Positions 53,081 through 64,000 of a stretch of DNA of 64,000 nt are shown one piece after another. A program made the translations under genes and the position numbers. Source of the stretch: Brachycybe producta (Eukaryota > Arthropoda > Diplopoda > Playtdesmida > Andrognathidae); contig JAUPFP010000025.1 in NCBI GenBank assembly GCA_036925085.1, positions 2,709,733-2,773,732 on the forward strand, in the 5' to 3' direction. Every line of letters begins with the position of its first letter. The first letter of the stretch is position 1. A model generated the notes under the pieces. That model saw nothing but the letters and a program-made list of their open reading frames with translations. It did not search any database and was not told where the DNA came from.

Positions 53081-53315
53081 TGGATCACAAAAACAACCCC
53101 TTTGTGTAGGCAATCACTGCAAACACCTGCAAGTACAGTTGGATCACAAAAGCAACCCCTGTGAGCAGGCAATCACTGCAAACACCGACAAGTAGAGTTG
53201 GATCACAAAAGCAACCCCTGTGACAAGGCAATCACTGCAAACAACTATACGTGCAGTTTGATCATAAAAGCAACCCCTTAATCAAGACAATCACTACAAA
53301 TACCTGCATTTTCTT
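53080..53315. repeat. 60-bp minisatellite, four copies
   Basis: The unit is GTTGGATCACAAAAGCAACC ... AGGCAATCACTGCAAACA. Copies start near 53080, 53140, 53198 and 53257 with 80-95 percent agreement by eye. A 62-aa frame across it is an artefact. Confidence 0.85.
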
Positions 53316-53431
53316 TCACACTGGAAACTATTAAAAGAGAAAACGGATAACACGAAATATGTTTTCGTTCCCCATTCTTCAGTATAAGATTTTCTATTAT
53401 AACTCGAAAATAGTAGAACATCTACTAAAGC

Positions 53432-53863
53432 ATAGGGTGCGTGCGTTCAATTCCACAGCACCTTAGAAACTCCTCGAGCAAAATTGATGTGCTTAATTAT
53501 CTGAACGCCAGAAAATAAATCGGTCACATGGAGCCCACAATAAAAGTCGTGGCTCGTGGAAAAGTCCTCGAACGAGCAGAAAAAGTAAAGTCACAAAAAG
53601 GTCAAGAAGCTTAAAAAAAACCTATTTGAGATAGAAGGAAACCGATTTGAGATCCTGAAAGCACATCTTTTTTTTGCGCTCGTTGCTCGTTTAAAGCCAA
53701 ACAAGCCTTTTTTGTGATTTTTTTTTTCGCTTGTTTGACGAGCGCACCGAGCGGCTCCATTCAAGCTGTTTTTTTTTATTTGGCGTTCAGATCATAAATA
53801 CATAAAAATTGCTCGAGCAATTTCAAAAGTGCTTACAAACTGAACGCACCCTATGCTCCATGA
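53432..53863. mobile_element. Foldback element with GCATAGGGTGCGT ends
   Basis: GCATAGGGTGCGTGCGTTCA at the left; TGAACGCACCCTATGC at the right. The inner CTCGAGCAAAATTG / AATTGCTCGAG and GAACGCCA / TGGCGTTC pairs extend the arms. No coding sequence. Confidence 0.75.
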
Positions 53864-54719
53864 AATGTAGTATGCGTGACTAGATGCTTTTTACTATGCA
53901 TAAGTGCATTTTGAGGTGACTGCGAGTCACTGCTTTAGTCGTTGCTCCACTATGTTTTTACCCTTTATTTTCTCAGAATTCAAGAGCAATCTTTCATTTT
54001 TTTAGTGTCTCTTAAGCGTCAACTAATAGCCAATAGATTCACTTGATAGTTTTATAGATAATGGATTTTAGAGTCGATTTAAACATATAATAAGTCTTTT
54101 ATTTGCTTTCAGACACATAACTATTTCTTTGTGCCTTAAACAACGTCAAAAAAAAAAAGAGAATTAATGATTATTTTAATGATCATGTAGCCCACACATT
54201 TCATTCTTAATCTCAGTAATTTTCAGTTATAATAATTATTACCATAGTTAACTATTATTAAGCACAACGGCCTTATGACGTTCCTAAAACTAGAACTGAA
54301 ATGCGTTTGTGGTCACATATTTCAGAAAGAGCTTTTTCTTTTAATTGATGCACTTTTTTTTAGTTTTCATCTTTTGAAAAGAGAAGCCAAACTTTTTTTT
54401 TTCTATTCTAGGCACATACTTTGTATGTGCTCGATTAATAAATTTTGTTAAATGGGTTCTCTCCACACGTTGAATTTTGTAAAACATTAGCTGCGGTTAT
54501 CAAACTTTCTATCAAAAGGGCCCACACATTGTGACATGCCTGGATCTCCGGTTTCAAAATCCAGACAGTTTTTGTCCTTTCTGTTTCTATTGTCCTCGGG
54601 ATCGGAAGGAATTCGGAGAAACTTTTCTCCGAAAGAAAAAATAACTTGACATGACACACCGAGTAAAATAAACTCTTTATGTTATCTGAACTGGTTACGT
54701 TGATGTTAATACACAGTGT
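53864..54719. other. AT-rich spacer, no gene seen
   Basis: A 122-aa minus-strand frame (54803-54435) is Cys-containing but shows no domain or splice context. Otherwise AT-rich. Confidence 0.35.
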
Positions 54720-54860
54720 ACAAAGACAACAGGGAATAGATTGCGAACATGTTCTGTTCAAGTTTAAACACTCCGTCGCCACAGCGAACAGAACGACAAA
54801 CATGTTCTTTGGAAATGTTCGCGAACGTGTTCTGTGCAGTGTTCTATCCTAGTCCGAACT
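54720..54860. repeat. Family Q repeat
   Basis: GCGAACATGTTCTGTTCAAG and GTTCGCGAACGTGTTCTGTG match the copy at 49161-49710. Confidence 0.6.
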
Positions 54861-54889
54861 CGGCTTAAAAAATATTTCTAAGTTGGAGC

Positions 54890-55200
54890 CCCCCGTTCAG
54901 AGGATTTAAGTTCCAAGTTTTCGGACTGAATTCGAGCGCTACACCCCCCCCCCCTCCTCAGCTTTCAAGCAACAACTTGAACAAAAAAAAAATTCAACAT
55001 TGATAGAAACTAGAAGAGCAAATGAATAGCTTAAAAGTATTTTCATAATAATTTATTTCAAAATAAACGTTTTATGAAAATTTGAAATTTTAATTTTCAC
55101 TTAAGGTGGTTAAGGTGGTTACAGTGATTATTCTGTCTTTTAGGTGCAAAATGAAGATAAAAGTGTATTAGAAGCTAGAATTGTTGCTCAAAATAAGGTT
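54890..55200. repeat. Family I fragment followed by a family H palindrome
   Basis: CCCCGTTCAGAGGATTTAAG is family I. GATAGAAACTAGAAGAGCAA and TTAGAAGCTAGAATTGTTGC belong to family H. Confidence 0.5.
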
Positions 55201-55303
55201 TTCTCTTGAAAAACAATATTTTGAGTTCAGTTTCATTCAGCTTTTAAGCACGTTCCACACTGTAGGCTTACAGCAAGTTATCTGCGAACTTACGTGTTTT
55301 TAT

Positions 55304-55746
55304 TAGAGATGGGACATTCGAATCCTCGAATACCGCGAATCTTGAAAAGTATTCGAGATTCAAAAACTCGAATTTTTGCGTTTTTTTACTCTTTCGAATA
55401 TTTCGAATCCTAACCTAAAAAACCTTTAAAAACTTCAGTGAAATTATTTTTAACCTCCATTGACATCCAATAGAAGTGTTGACTAGCAAAAAAAACGGCG
55501 ATTGTTGGCAATTTCGGTGGTACCCGGATCACCAATATCACCTTGTGGCCTGACCCTGAATGCCACACTTTTCAGTTTATTATTAATAATTTAATATTTA
55601 ATATTATTTCATTTATTTGTATCTTCTTAATGAATAATATAGGATTCTTATATGAAGGATTCGAGAGATTCGATATTCGAATGATTGTGGAACCTTTTAG
55701 GATTCGGATTAGGACTCAAGAAAATTTAGGATTCGTCCCACCTCTA
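55304..55746. mobile_element. hAT-type MITE, family J, perfect target duplication
   Basis: TAGAGATGGGACATTCGAAT at the left; GATTCGTCCCACCTCTA at the right. GTTTTTAT at 55296-55303 and 55747-55754. It is in inverse orientation to the copies at 20793 and 36702. The 114-aa frame through it is a by-product. Confidence 0.9.
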
Positions 55747-55754
55747 GTTTTTAT

Positions 55755-56276
55755 AGTTGCCACACTCGTAGCTTGTGACAATATAAATTTAAATATAAAT
55801 TTGTCTGCTGTTTACAACAAGCTGTTTGCCGAAATGACACGAGGTCGTCAATCTCTTTCAGTGCGGCAACTATATATAGGTGGGTGAGGAGGGTGGTGGT
55901 GGTGGTGGGCCCAAACATTACATGCGAGTTATTATTTGAGAGAACCTGAATTGAAAGAGAGAATTGCTTGTTGTAATTAAAACCACAAGAAAGTGAAGAT
56001 AAATTTTAAAACTCTGGTCGCTTCTTTTGACAGCGCATGAATTGAAAATCAAGACATTTTTCCTACATAATGGTCACTTTTAAGGCTTGTTCTATCTGAT
56101 AAAAAATATATAGGGCCTAGTTCCAACTATAACCATGGTAACCAATGCAGTATATATCCTTCCCCTGACTTTTCTGCATTTTGAATTTGAAAAATACATT
56201 TAATTAAAGGTACCCTCCCCTCCTATAACAGCAGATCCTGCATGACAGATCATTCGAGGATCCGTCAAAATTATAG
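55755..56276. other. Spacer, no gene seen
   Basis: A GGTGGTGGTGGTGG run at 55890-55905 and AACCATGGTAACC near 56132. No exon recognised. Confidence 0.35.
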
Positions 56277-56413
56277 TCATCACTGCCCAGCACTTAACAT
56301 TTCTTTTGCCCCGTCCTTTTATGAGCATCAGACCAAATATCAACCCCAATTAGAAATTGATGACGCTCATAAAAGGGCGGGGCAAACGAAATTTTAGTGC
56401 TGGGCAGAACTGC
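56277..56413. mobile_element. Family C2 hAT-type MITE, termini decayed
   Basis: The arms CTGCCCAGCACTTAACATTT and AAATTTTAGTGCTGGGCAG pair, with a short CCAATTAG and GC-box core. The outermost bases have decayed (CTGCTTGGG). Confidence 0.78.
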
Positions 56414-57949
56414 TTGGGTCAACATTTGATAGATTAACAGGTCGCACTAGTAAAGGCTGCAGTATACAAAATTTCAGCTCTCTATAGGTCATCAGGGGGG
56501 AAAGTTGGTTAAAATAGGAGAACTACAAGTCCACGCAAAACAGAAAACGTTTTCTCTAAATTTCTGCTTTCCTTCGCGTTCAACGGTTCTCGTACATTAC
56601 AATAGAAAAACACATTCAGTGCATTTTTTGAGTTTATCTTATGTGAAAAAGAAATAGAAAGGAGAAACTTTAAAGAATGATGCAACTGAAATAAGCATTC
56701 CTTTTGGCTAAGACCAAGATTCCCATAATATGCAGAAAACGCCAACTTCAAATGTAACTTGAAAATTATTTAGCAGAAAAGTAGGCAGAAAAAAGCTGGA
56801 ATTTTTTTTACTAACTTCCTTTTTAAATTAGATAAATTCTATTTTCAGTCAGCCATTTCTGCATTTGAGATCTTGGCATAATAATATGTCATTTTAATAG
56901 TTATTTAAATTAAGATAAATTCTATTTTCGGTCGCATTTTCAGGCACCATTTTCTTCATGTGGGATCTTGGCATAATAAAATGTAATTCCGCATAGCAGA
57001 ATAGAAAAAAAAGCGTACTTTCTGCTTGACTAAACAGATTAGAGTTATATAAATTAGGACAAATTCTATTTTCAATTGCGTTTTTCAGTCAGCATTTTTT
57101 TCTGTATGTGGGATCTTTGCCTTACTGACTATTAATTCAGTGATTACTGTGGCCATGTCTTGTCCAAAATGATCATACAAAAGCAGGTTAAAATCTAATT
57201 TTAGCTAGTTTAAAATAAATACAATTGCACTTGGGACACTTATACAATTTTACAAAATTTAAACCCTTTTTTTTAGAAAAAAAAATACATTTATCTGATT
57301 TGATCACCGATTTTTAATCAATCTTCCTTCCAATAATAAAAAATTGACTTGAAAACAATACCCCACGCAAAACAAAAACAAAAAGGTTAACCCAGAAATA
57401 TCTTAGAAAAAAATCTCGTAAACGGAAGAAATCCAATTCTATATTTATCTCGGGAGGAAATGTATTTTTTTTTATACAAGTGGCTACTTCTTTTTTTTTT
57501 AAGGCTGGGTGACGTCTGCAACAGACGTCACAGAATAAGTACTTTCAATATTGATTTGACCAAAATAAATTTTGTTTTTTCAATAAGAGAAAATGAAATT
57601 GTAGTAGCAGCACTTTTTTTTAAAGACGAAACACATCAATATTTAACGAAAAAAAAAATTAAAAATTCGACCAAATTTAAGCACTTTATAATTTAGCTCA
57701 TTAGCAGCTCTATTTTTAAAATAAATCATTGCGACCTCGGGTTGCGGTGAGGCTTGTCATTTTTAATATTATATTCCCTTCCTTCTACATCTCTTCATTT
57801 TTCAATATTATATAATGTATACAGTATATTCTGCAAGCTAATTTGTAAGAAACTACTGCAAAGTCTTTGCAAGAATCTTGCATCAATTTATCACAATAGA
57901 AATTGCATTTTATTTATAGAATCCCACCTGTAAATATTGCCAATGTGTG
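56414..57949. other. 1.5-kb AT-rich spacer with a degenerate direct repeat
   Basis: 56820-57125 holds three loose units of AAATTCTATTTTCAGTC ... GATCTTGGCATAAT. No gene recognised; the frames here are AT-biased. Confidence 0.4.
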
Positions 57950-58500
57950 ATCGCTTCTTAAGAGGCTACATCACAAAATTACTTCGAAAAATCTCCGCAA
58001 AGAGCGCTAGCATCGTTTTTCTATTGAGCCCATAGAGACCCAATGTTAAAGAAGAAACGTTAATTTTTAAAATACACAGTCAGTTGCGGTAATATGTTCA
58101 TTTTTCATATTTAAAGTTGTCATATTTTAATTTTTCAAAGTGCAATGTGCACCTTAAATATATGTTGATCGAGTGATAGAATGACAAAAAATTGGTAAGT
58201 GTGGTTCTATTTTTAAAAACTATTTCAACATCGCAAATTTCTATTTCTTATGATAAACTCCATTGAGTACCATTAAAAAGCTCATAAAAATACCAAAAAA
58301 TAATTTTAAAATAAAACAGAAAAAAATTCAGCACGTGCGCCAATGTGTTGGCTTCACTGTAGTTTAATTGTGTTGTTTTTTTTTAATTATTTTTAGGCAT
58401 TTTTTTCAAGCATTAACTAAATGAATGATTTTTTTTTCTTACGAGCGCGTACTCAATGGAGTTTAACATAAAGAGTTAGAAATTCGCGATTTTGAACCGG
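57950..58500. repeat. Dispersed repeat, family P
   Basis: AAAGAGCGCTAGCATCG and GTGCAATGTGCACCTTAAAT are the complement of parts of 45186-45360. CGCGTACTCAATGGAGTTTA matches 45088-45107. Confidence 0.65.
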
Positions 58501-58616
58501 TTCCGAAGGGAATAGAAACGGTTCGGTTCTACCCGTCGCCAAATCTAGCCGGACAGTTTGTTATATTAATTTGGACATCTAGATTTTTCTCCACAAAACA
58601 AATGAATAATCTAAAA

Positions 58617-59125
58617 TAACTAGTGGGGTAACCCGTTATAAATGACGGGAGCAAAATTCACAGGCAATTGTGCCCAGCATGAGAATTTCTTTTCCTCCGC
58701 CCTTTTATGACGTCAGACCAAGTAACAAACCCAATTAGAAATTGATGACGTTCATAAAAAGGTTGAGCAAAAGAAATTCTAATGCTGGGCACAATTGCCT
58801 GTGATAAACTCTGGTTTAATTTTGCTACTATTATCCCCTCCCCTTTTTTATATTTGAAAGAGAAAATGAATTTTCATTTTTTCTGGTGTGCGCATGCGCG
58901 TCGTTTGTTCCTTTTTTACTCCTTTCATTTCAATTTCAGTCACCCCCTCCACGTTTCTCTCTCTCCCCTCCCCTTCTACACTTTCCAACCTTTTCCCCTC
59001 TCCAATTTAATATCATGGGGTTCTTGGATGGGGAGTGTTCAACATATAGTTGACCTTGAATTTATATAAATTGTACAGCGTTAATCACACACACCGAAAC
59101 ACACACACACAGACCTGGCTTAATA
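58617..59125. mobile_element. Family R element, one terminus only, with a family C MITE
   Basis: ACTAGTGGGGTAACCCGT at the left, a family C copy at 58660-58802, then the R body (GCGCATGCGCGTCG, CT-rich tract) to an AC/AT microsatellite edge. No right terminal repeat is present. Confidence 0.75.
58660..58802. mobile_element. Family C hAT-type MITE, core inverted relative to the others
   Basis: ACAGGCAATTGTGCCCAGC ... GCTGGGCACAATTGCCTGT. The core (GACGTCAGACCAAGTAAC) reads in the opposite orientation from the copies at 46437 and 46951 although the surrounding R sequence is in the same orientation. Confidence 0.85.
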
Positions 59126-59263
59126 TATATATCTACTATTGGATATTTATTGTTCATTACACTTATCGCTACCATTGATACATAATATAATTAGTGTAAG
59201 AACGAAGCCACTGTCGCCAGTGGCTGCAGCTGCATCTGGAGATCAAACAGCTACACTATAAAA

Positions 59264-59543
59264 CAAGCATGTCAAACTCAAAGGCTAACACGGGCCAAAT
59301 AAACAAGGTCTAAGTTTATGTGGGCCGCAGAAAAAAACAAAAACTTCAATTTTTATAGAAACTTGCGGCATCTCTTCTCAGCTACAATCTTTCCTATTTC
59401 GAGGGGAAATCTTGTTTGCAGTGATTACTTTCAAAACTGACCCAAGTTAAATGTCAGTAATAATAGATCTGACAGGGGCTGGGCCGCCAAGATATTCTTT
59501 GTGAACCGCATGCGGCCCGCGGGCCGAGAGTCTGACATGCTTG
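59264..59543. mobile_element. hAT-type MITE with CAAGCATGTCAAACTC ends
   Basis: CAAGCATGTCAAACTCAAAG ... GTCTGACATGCTTG with CTATAAAA at 59256-59263 and 59544-59551. GGCCCGCGGGCC and ACACGGGCCAAATAAACAAG inside match the element at 17149. Confidence 0.92.
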
Positions 59544-59551
59544 CTATAAAA

Positions 59552-60109
59552 AGTGACAAACTCATTGCGCAGACAAACAGATAACACAAAACATATCAAC
59601 AACAACAAAAAAAAACATGTCCAGACTCGCAAGCAGTCATACAAACCCCACAAACAGACTCCAATCAACACAAACATTTACTGTTTTCAAAACATGTTTT
59701 CACATAACTGCATTTCACATTGATAATAATTCCCTTTCCATAGCAACCGCATGACGTTTTGCAATTTTTTTTTATTTATTTCATATTTATTAAATTCTTT
59801 CTTAAAAGGTTAAAATGTAAAAAGAAAAATGGTAATGATTGTCGTCAACAACAACAACAAAAATTGTTTGCACATAATTATGTTCTTTTCCGATCTGTAA
59901 AAGCCATTTACAAATATAGCAAGTCATTTAACTTCTACAAAAATATGGGTGACACACTCCGAGATCGTAATAAATTCAAAGTGCAATCTCATGCTAAATG
60001 CAATTCAAAAGAAAATCTTTATTGAATGTTCGTTCGTTCATTGATGATCGAAATTTGCTGAAAATATCTAGTTGAATCAATGAATACAATGGAAACAAGA
60101 CTAGTAGAG
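59552..60109. other. AT-rich spacer, no gene seen
   Basis: ACAACAACAAC runs at 59600 and 59846. An 88-aa frame at 59759-60025 has no domain. Confidence 0.35.
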
Positions 60110-60730
60110 ATGAATAACAGATAAAACTTCAGGAAAAGAGCGAAAACTAGATGATAAGAGCTAAACATTCAAAACAAGAGCTCAATTATATAAGAGCTAA
60201 AACTAGATGACAAGAGCGAAAACTAGATGACAAAAGCTAAAACTAGATGACAAAAGCTAAAACTAGATGACAAGAGCGAAAACTAGATGACAAGAGCGAA
60301 AACTAGATGACAAGAGCGAAAACTAGATGACAAGAGCGAAAACTAGATGACAAAAGCTAAAACTAGATGACACAAGCTAAAACTAGATGACAAGAGCTAA
60401 AACTAGATGACAAGAGCTAAAACTAGATGACAAGAGCGAAAACTAGATGACAAGAGCGAAAACTAGATGACAAGAGCGAAAACTAGATGACAAGAGCGAA
60501 AACTAGATGACAAGAGCGAAAACTAGATGACAAAAGCGAAAACTAGATGACAAGAGCGAAAACTAGACGACAAGAGCTAAAACTAGACGACAAGAGCTAA
60601 AACTAGACGACAAGAGCTAAAACTAGATGACAAGAGCTAAAACTAGATGACAAGAGCGAAAACTAGATGACAAGAGCTAAAACTAGATGACAAGAGCTAA
60701 TTAAGATAACAAAAGCTAAACTAAATGACA
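60110..60730. repeat. 20-bp satellite, about 26 copies
   Basis: The unit is AAAACTAGATGACAAGAGCG, with T replacing the last G and AAAGCT variants in blocks. It is the clean core of the wider GAGCTAAA repeat zone (60090-61400). Confidence 0.95.
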
Positions 60731-61200
60731 AGTGTTAAACGCTAGATCCAGAGCTGAACTTCAAAATATGAACTAAACTTGATGATGAGAGCTAAACATT
60801 CAGAACAAGAGCTCGATTATATAAAAGCTAAAACTGCAGCACAAAAGCTAAATTTCAGGACAAGAACTAAAACTAGATGACAAAAGCTAAATTAAATTAC
60901 AAAAGCTAATTAAGATAAGAAAAGCTAAACTAAACAAACTAAGCTTGTTTGCATTAAACACGCAAACAAGAGCTAAAAAGAGGATACTATCCTAAACCAA
61001 AGCTAAGCTTGTTTGCATTAAACAAGCGAACAAGAGCTAAAAAGAGGATACACTATCCTAAACCAAAGCTAAGCTTGTTTGCATTAAACAAGCAAACAAG
61101 AGCTAAAAAGAGGATACAATATCCTAAACCAAAGCTAAGCTTGTTTGCATTAAACAAGCGAACAAGAGCTAAAACAGATGACAACATCTAAACTTGAAGA
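60731..61200. repeat. 66-bp tandem repeat within the GAGCTAAA zone
   Basis: Three and a half units of AAGCTAAGCTTGTTTGCATT then AAACAAGCGAACAAGAGC and AAAGAGGATAC between 60940 and 61170. Each has an AAGCTTGTTTGC / GCAAACAAG inverted repeat. A 60-aa frame across it is an artefact. Confidence 0.88.
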
Positions 61201-61604
61201 CAACAGCTAAAATATAGAACAAGTCTAAAACCAGAGACTAACTGTCTTATTTTTATACTGCTAAGTCAAAGGTAGAGCTAAACTCATGAACTTTTATTGT
61301 AAACTTTAACATAAGAGTTGATGAGTTTAGCTCTTTGATTACCAATCATTAAGAATACCACCCTAAAAGCTAAACTGATTCACAGCTAAAGTAAATATTG
61401 GCTTCAATAAACGTGACCTAACCTCGTTAAACTAAATAAAACTGAACCCAATAAAACTGGGACCAATTATTTAAAAAAAATGCATTCATTTTAACTTTGC
61501 TGACAGTTCTGTCAATTTTGATTGGACAATAAAAGACACAAAAAAAGTGTGGTGGCTATTATTGTTGGTAAAAGTCGCAACTGACAACTCAAGAAAAAAG
61601 ACTG
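61201..61604. repeat. Decayed GCTAAA repeats and spacer
   Basis: Scattered AGAGCTAAACT and AAAGCTAAACTG units to about 61400, then AT-rich spacer. Confidence 0.5.
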
Positions 61605-61811
61605 ACAGGCATTTAGAAATCGGGGAGAACTTCAGTTGGCTCCGCCCTTTTTATGACGACCGGCAACTTCTAATTGGTTTGTTGTATGGTTCGACGTTGA
61701 AAAGGGCGGAGCATGTGACGTCAGACTAAATAACCAACCAATTAGAAGTTGCCGGTCGTCATAAAAAAGGGCGGAGCCAACTTGTGTTCGTCCCGATTTC
61801 TAAATGCCTGT
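61605..61811. mobile_element. Family A MITE
   Basis: ACAGGCATTTAG ... CTAAATGCCTGT with AAAGACTG and AAAAACTG flanks (7 of 8). Complete core with GTGACGTCAG. Confidence 0.88.
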
Positions 61812-63835
61812 AAAAAACTGAGGTATGTCACAAACGACTCAAATGTAACTGTTTTATGCAATTTGACCGCAAAAAAAAAAGTTTTTTTTCTACAAAAAGC
61901 ACGTTTTTTGAGACTGTTTTCGAAAAGATAAATTATTATTAGTCTTAATAATATTTAGTGTTTGAATTAGGTTGCAATTGTAGGTTCTAAGAGATGAACG
62001 ATTATATTAAAGGTTTTTTTTTATCTTTAGAAGTCTTTCTGGCAAAAATAGATAACAAATCCAATTATATTACTAAAACAATAGACAGACAAAAAAACTT
62101 ATTTAAATTTGAAAATTGAAACCAACGACACCTGGCAGAAAATAGCCTTAAATACACACCCAGGCATTGACCACGGATGACACATTAAACCAGTGCCCCA
62201 GCCTTAGCCTCCTTGGCGCCCTGGGGGCAGATTTTTTCCCGGGGGGGGGCATTAAAAATGAGAAAATGAAAATATGTGCAAAAAAATAAAAATACATCAA
62301 TTATGTCCATAGAGAAAACCATATTATTTTTAGATTAAAAAATGACCCAAGTTGGACTGACCAGTTCTGACTGACCAGAAAAGCGCTCTTATACTGGTTC
62401 TATATACAACATTTCGTTACAATTGAGCGAAATGCTCTTCAGTTTCACGCCATGTGCGTCATAATATATCCTGTGACGACATGTGGAGTTGTTTGAAATT
62501 AAGAAACGTATTTTTTTTTTTCTAAAATCAAAATATCAGACATCAATCACTCAAAAATTTCGAAGTTGAACAAGTGTCATTGTTGGAATATGTCCGTCAT
62601 TTTAAATATCTCGTTCTCGAGTTGTTCTGTTCACAAGGTGAAAATGTTTCGACCCAATAAACATAAAAGAATTTTAAGAGGGGCGAATTTGGCGCCCCAA
62701 AACTCGCTCAGCACCCTAACCTGCTCGGTGCCAGCGTGCGGTGCACGACCACGCCACCCCCAAAGGCCGGCACGGCATTTCACAGTGCATTTAGCTGTAC
62801 ATAAATCCGGCCATGGGTGTACTTCGAGACCATTTTCTAACAAACCGAGGTAGGAGTTAACAAACGCAGTCATTGAAACAACATTTTTTGTTGCTGTTTT
62901 GCAACCAAGAAAAAGTGGTGCCCATAAAACATGTAGGGAGAGCAAGGGTGTGCTTAATCCGCTGTGGATTAAACACCTTTTTTTACAGGTGCAGGTTGCC
63001 CTAGCGAGACCCCTGGTACTGCCACTGAAAGTCCTCGGAATCCGTCGCGAGGTCCCAGCTCTTCGAAAATCGATGCCGCAAACGAGCGCACCGTTTCCGG
63101 TACAAATTTTTGAGGACCGTCCAAAAATGTGCCTTCTAAAATCTCATTTTAGTTATTAAAATCTTATTTCCAAGTTTAATGATTAATAATTAATAATTTT
63201 ACATTAATTAGTAAGGCAACCAGAAAAAAAAATGCAATTTTAAGTTAAAAACGCACACAACAATTGAGTCTTGATTAGGTTTTGCTAGATGCTAGTTTCA
63301 TGTCTGAATTCTAGCCTCTAACCAGGTTCTTTGACTGAAAAAGGTATTTTTTGTTTACTTATTATGAATTTCTATTTAAAAAAAATGTTGGCGGTCGTCC
63401 TGGGGCCAAAATACCTAGCTGCGCCACTTAACATGTCACATTAGGAATGGCACCCTTTTTCTGGAAATATTTTAAAAATCCATTGCAAGTATTACCCGGT
63501 AATGGTTCCGGTACGGTAGTACCTATGCTAGGATAAAATTACAGGAAAAGTTAAGAAAACGAGAAGTCAAGAGTCGAAAACGAAGTAGAAAATGAGAGTC
63601 TTGCTTTGTCATGGTAGATAATGAAATAATATTCAAGGCTATATTTGACATCATTTTGACGGACATTAATCAGTCTAGGTTAAGAAACGAACGAGTGTCC
63701 AAGTTAATGGATGTTGATGGTTGTACAATAGACAACTACCACCAGTTTCCATCTAAATCTGATTGCAGCAAAATGAATCTAAACTGAATCTAAATCTAAG
63801 TGAATTGTTTGGAATTTTCGATTTTCAGGGTAGTG
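61812..63835. other. 2-kb spacer with decayed transposon ends
   Basis: CCAGTGCCCCAGCC at 62191, GCGCCCTGGGGGC at 62215 and a GGTACTGCCACTG at 63015 look like remnants of CAGTGGCG-type hAT elements. 63180-63420 shares TTACATTAATTAGTAAGGC with 5940-5970. The GC-richer stretch 62690-62880 is open for 95-104 residues on both strands but shows no domain or splice-flanked exon. No gene supported. Confidence 0.4.
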
Positions 63836-64000
63836 ACAGGCAGTTAGAAATTGGGGAGAACTTCAGTTGGCTCCGCCCTTGTTATGACGACCCGGCAACT
63901 TCTAATTGGTTTGTTGTGTGGTTCGACGTTGAAAAGGGCGGAGCATGCGACGTCAGACTATACATAACCAACAAATTAGAAGTTGCGTTCATCATAACAA
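63836..64000. mobile_element. Family A MITE, cut by the window end
   Basis: It begins ACAGGCAGTTAG and continues through the left arm, the ATGCGACGTCAG centre and part of the right arm before the sequence ends. Confidence 0.88.

Noticed and set aside
19205-61200. CRISPR-like arrays
   Set aside because: The tandem repeats are contiguous without unique spacers, and the DNA is clearly eukaryotic.
62566-62945. Overlapping 95-104-aa frames on both strands in a GC-richer patch
   Set aside because: No recognisable domain or splice sites; neighbouring remnants of CAGTGGCG-type transposons explain the composition better.

Overview
The window is AT-rich, repeat-choked animal nuclear DNA. No bacterial or plasmid features are visible. 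The evidence for a metazoan is a recognisable exon of a neuronal-type voltage-gated calcium channel, a mariner transposase remnant, a tRNA-derived SINE, a Ty3/gypsy-like LTR retrotransposon and many foldback MITEs with 8-bp target duplications. The channel exon reads more like invertebrate than vertebrate Cav2 from memory. I cannot name the species; a marine invertebrate is a reasonable guess.

Layout. 1-12.2 kb: MITEs, AT-rich spacers, an A+T-only tandem array, microsatellites and degenerate tandem repeats. 12,364-12,570 (+): one exon of a Cav2-type calcium channel alpha-1 subunit, with a U2-type acceptor before it and a textbook U12-type (AT-AC class) donor after it. I see no later exon on the + strand, so if the gene is intact the following 51 kb is probably one intron and everything in it is insertion or filler. 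13.4-23.9 kb: a mariner carcass, several nested hAT-type MITEs, a SINE split by a MITE, and a 20-bp satellite. 23,923-34,192: a 10.27-kb LTR retrotransposon on the minus strand, with 689-bp LTRs that differ by one base and a 4-bp AGTG target duplication. It has an intact gag-protease ORF and an intact 725-aa ORF of unknown function, but no reverse transcriptase, RNase H or integrase. 34.2-64 kb: more MITEs, palindromic repeat clusters, a diverged LTR fragment related to the big element, minisatellites and long featureless AT-rich stretches.

How the parts relate. The dominant theme is one MITE super-group: about 28 copies in 64 kb (families A, B, C, C2, D, E, F). All begin ACAGGCA/end TGCCTGT (or close variants), make 8-9-bp target duplications as hAT elements do, and share a palindromic core with CCAAT boxes, GC-boxes and usually a TGACGTCA site. 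The roughly 35-bp arms between terminus and core differ completely between families, yet match each other within each element. These MITEs have inserted into each other and into mariner, SINE, TTAA-type and other hAT-type elements, giving a readable relative insertion history. The LTR element is the youngest datable insertion. It must rely on polymerase functions supplied in trans.

Coding content is therefore small: one host exon, two retrotransposon ORFs, one transposase pseudogene and one very doubtful signal-peptide ORF. Nearly all other open frames are by-products of microsatellites, satellites or MITE arms.
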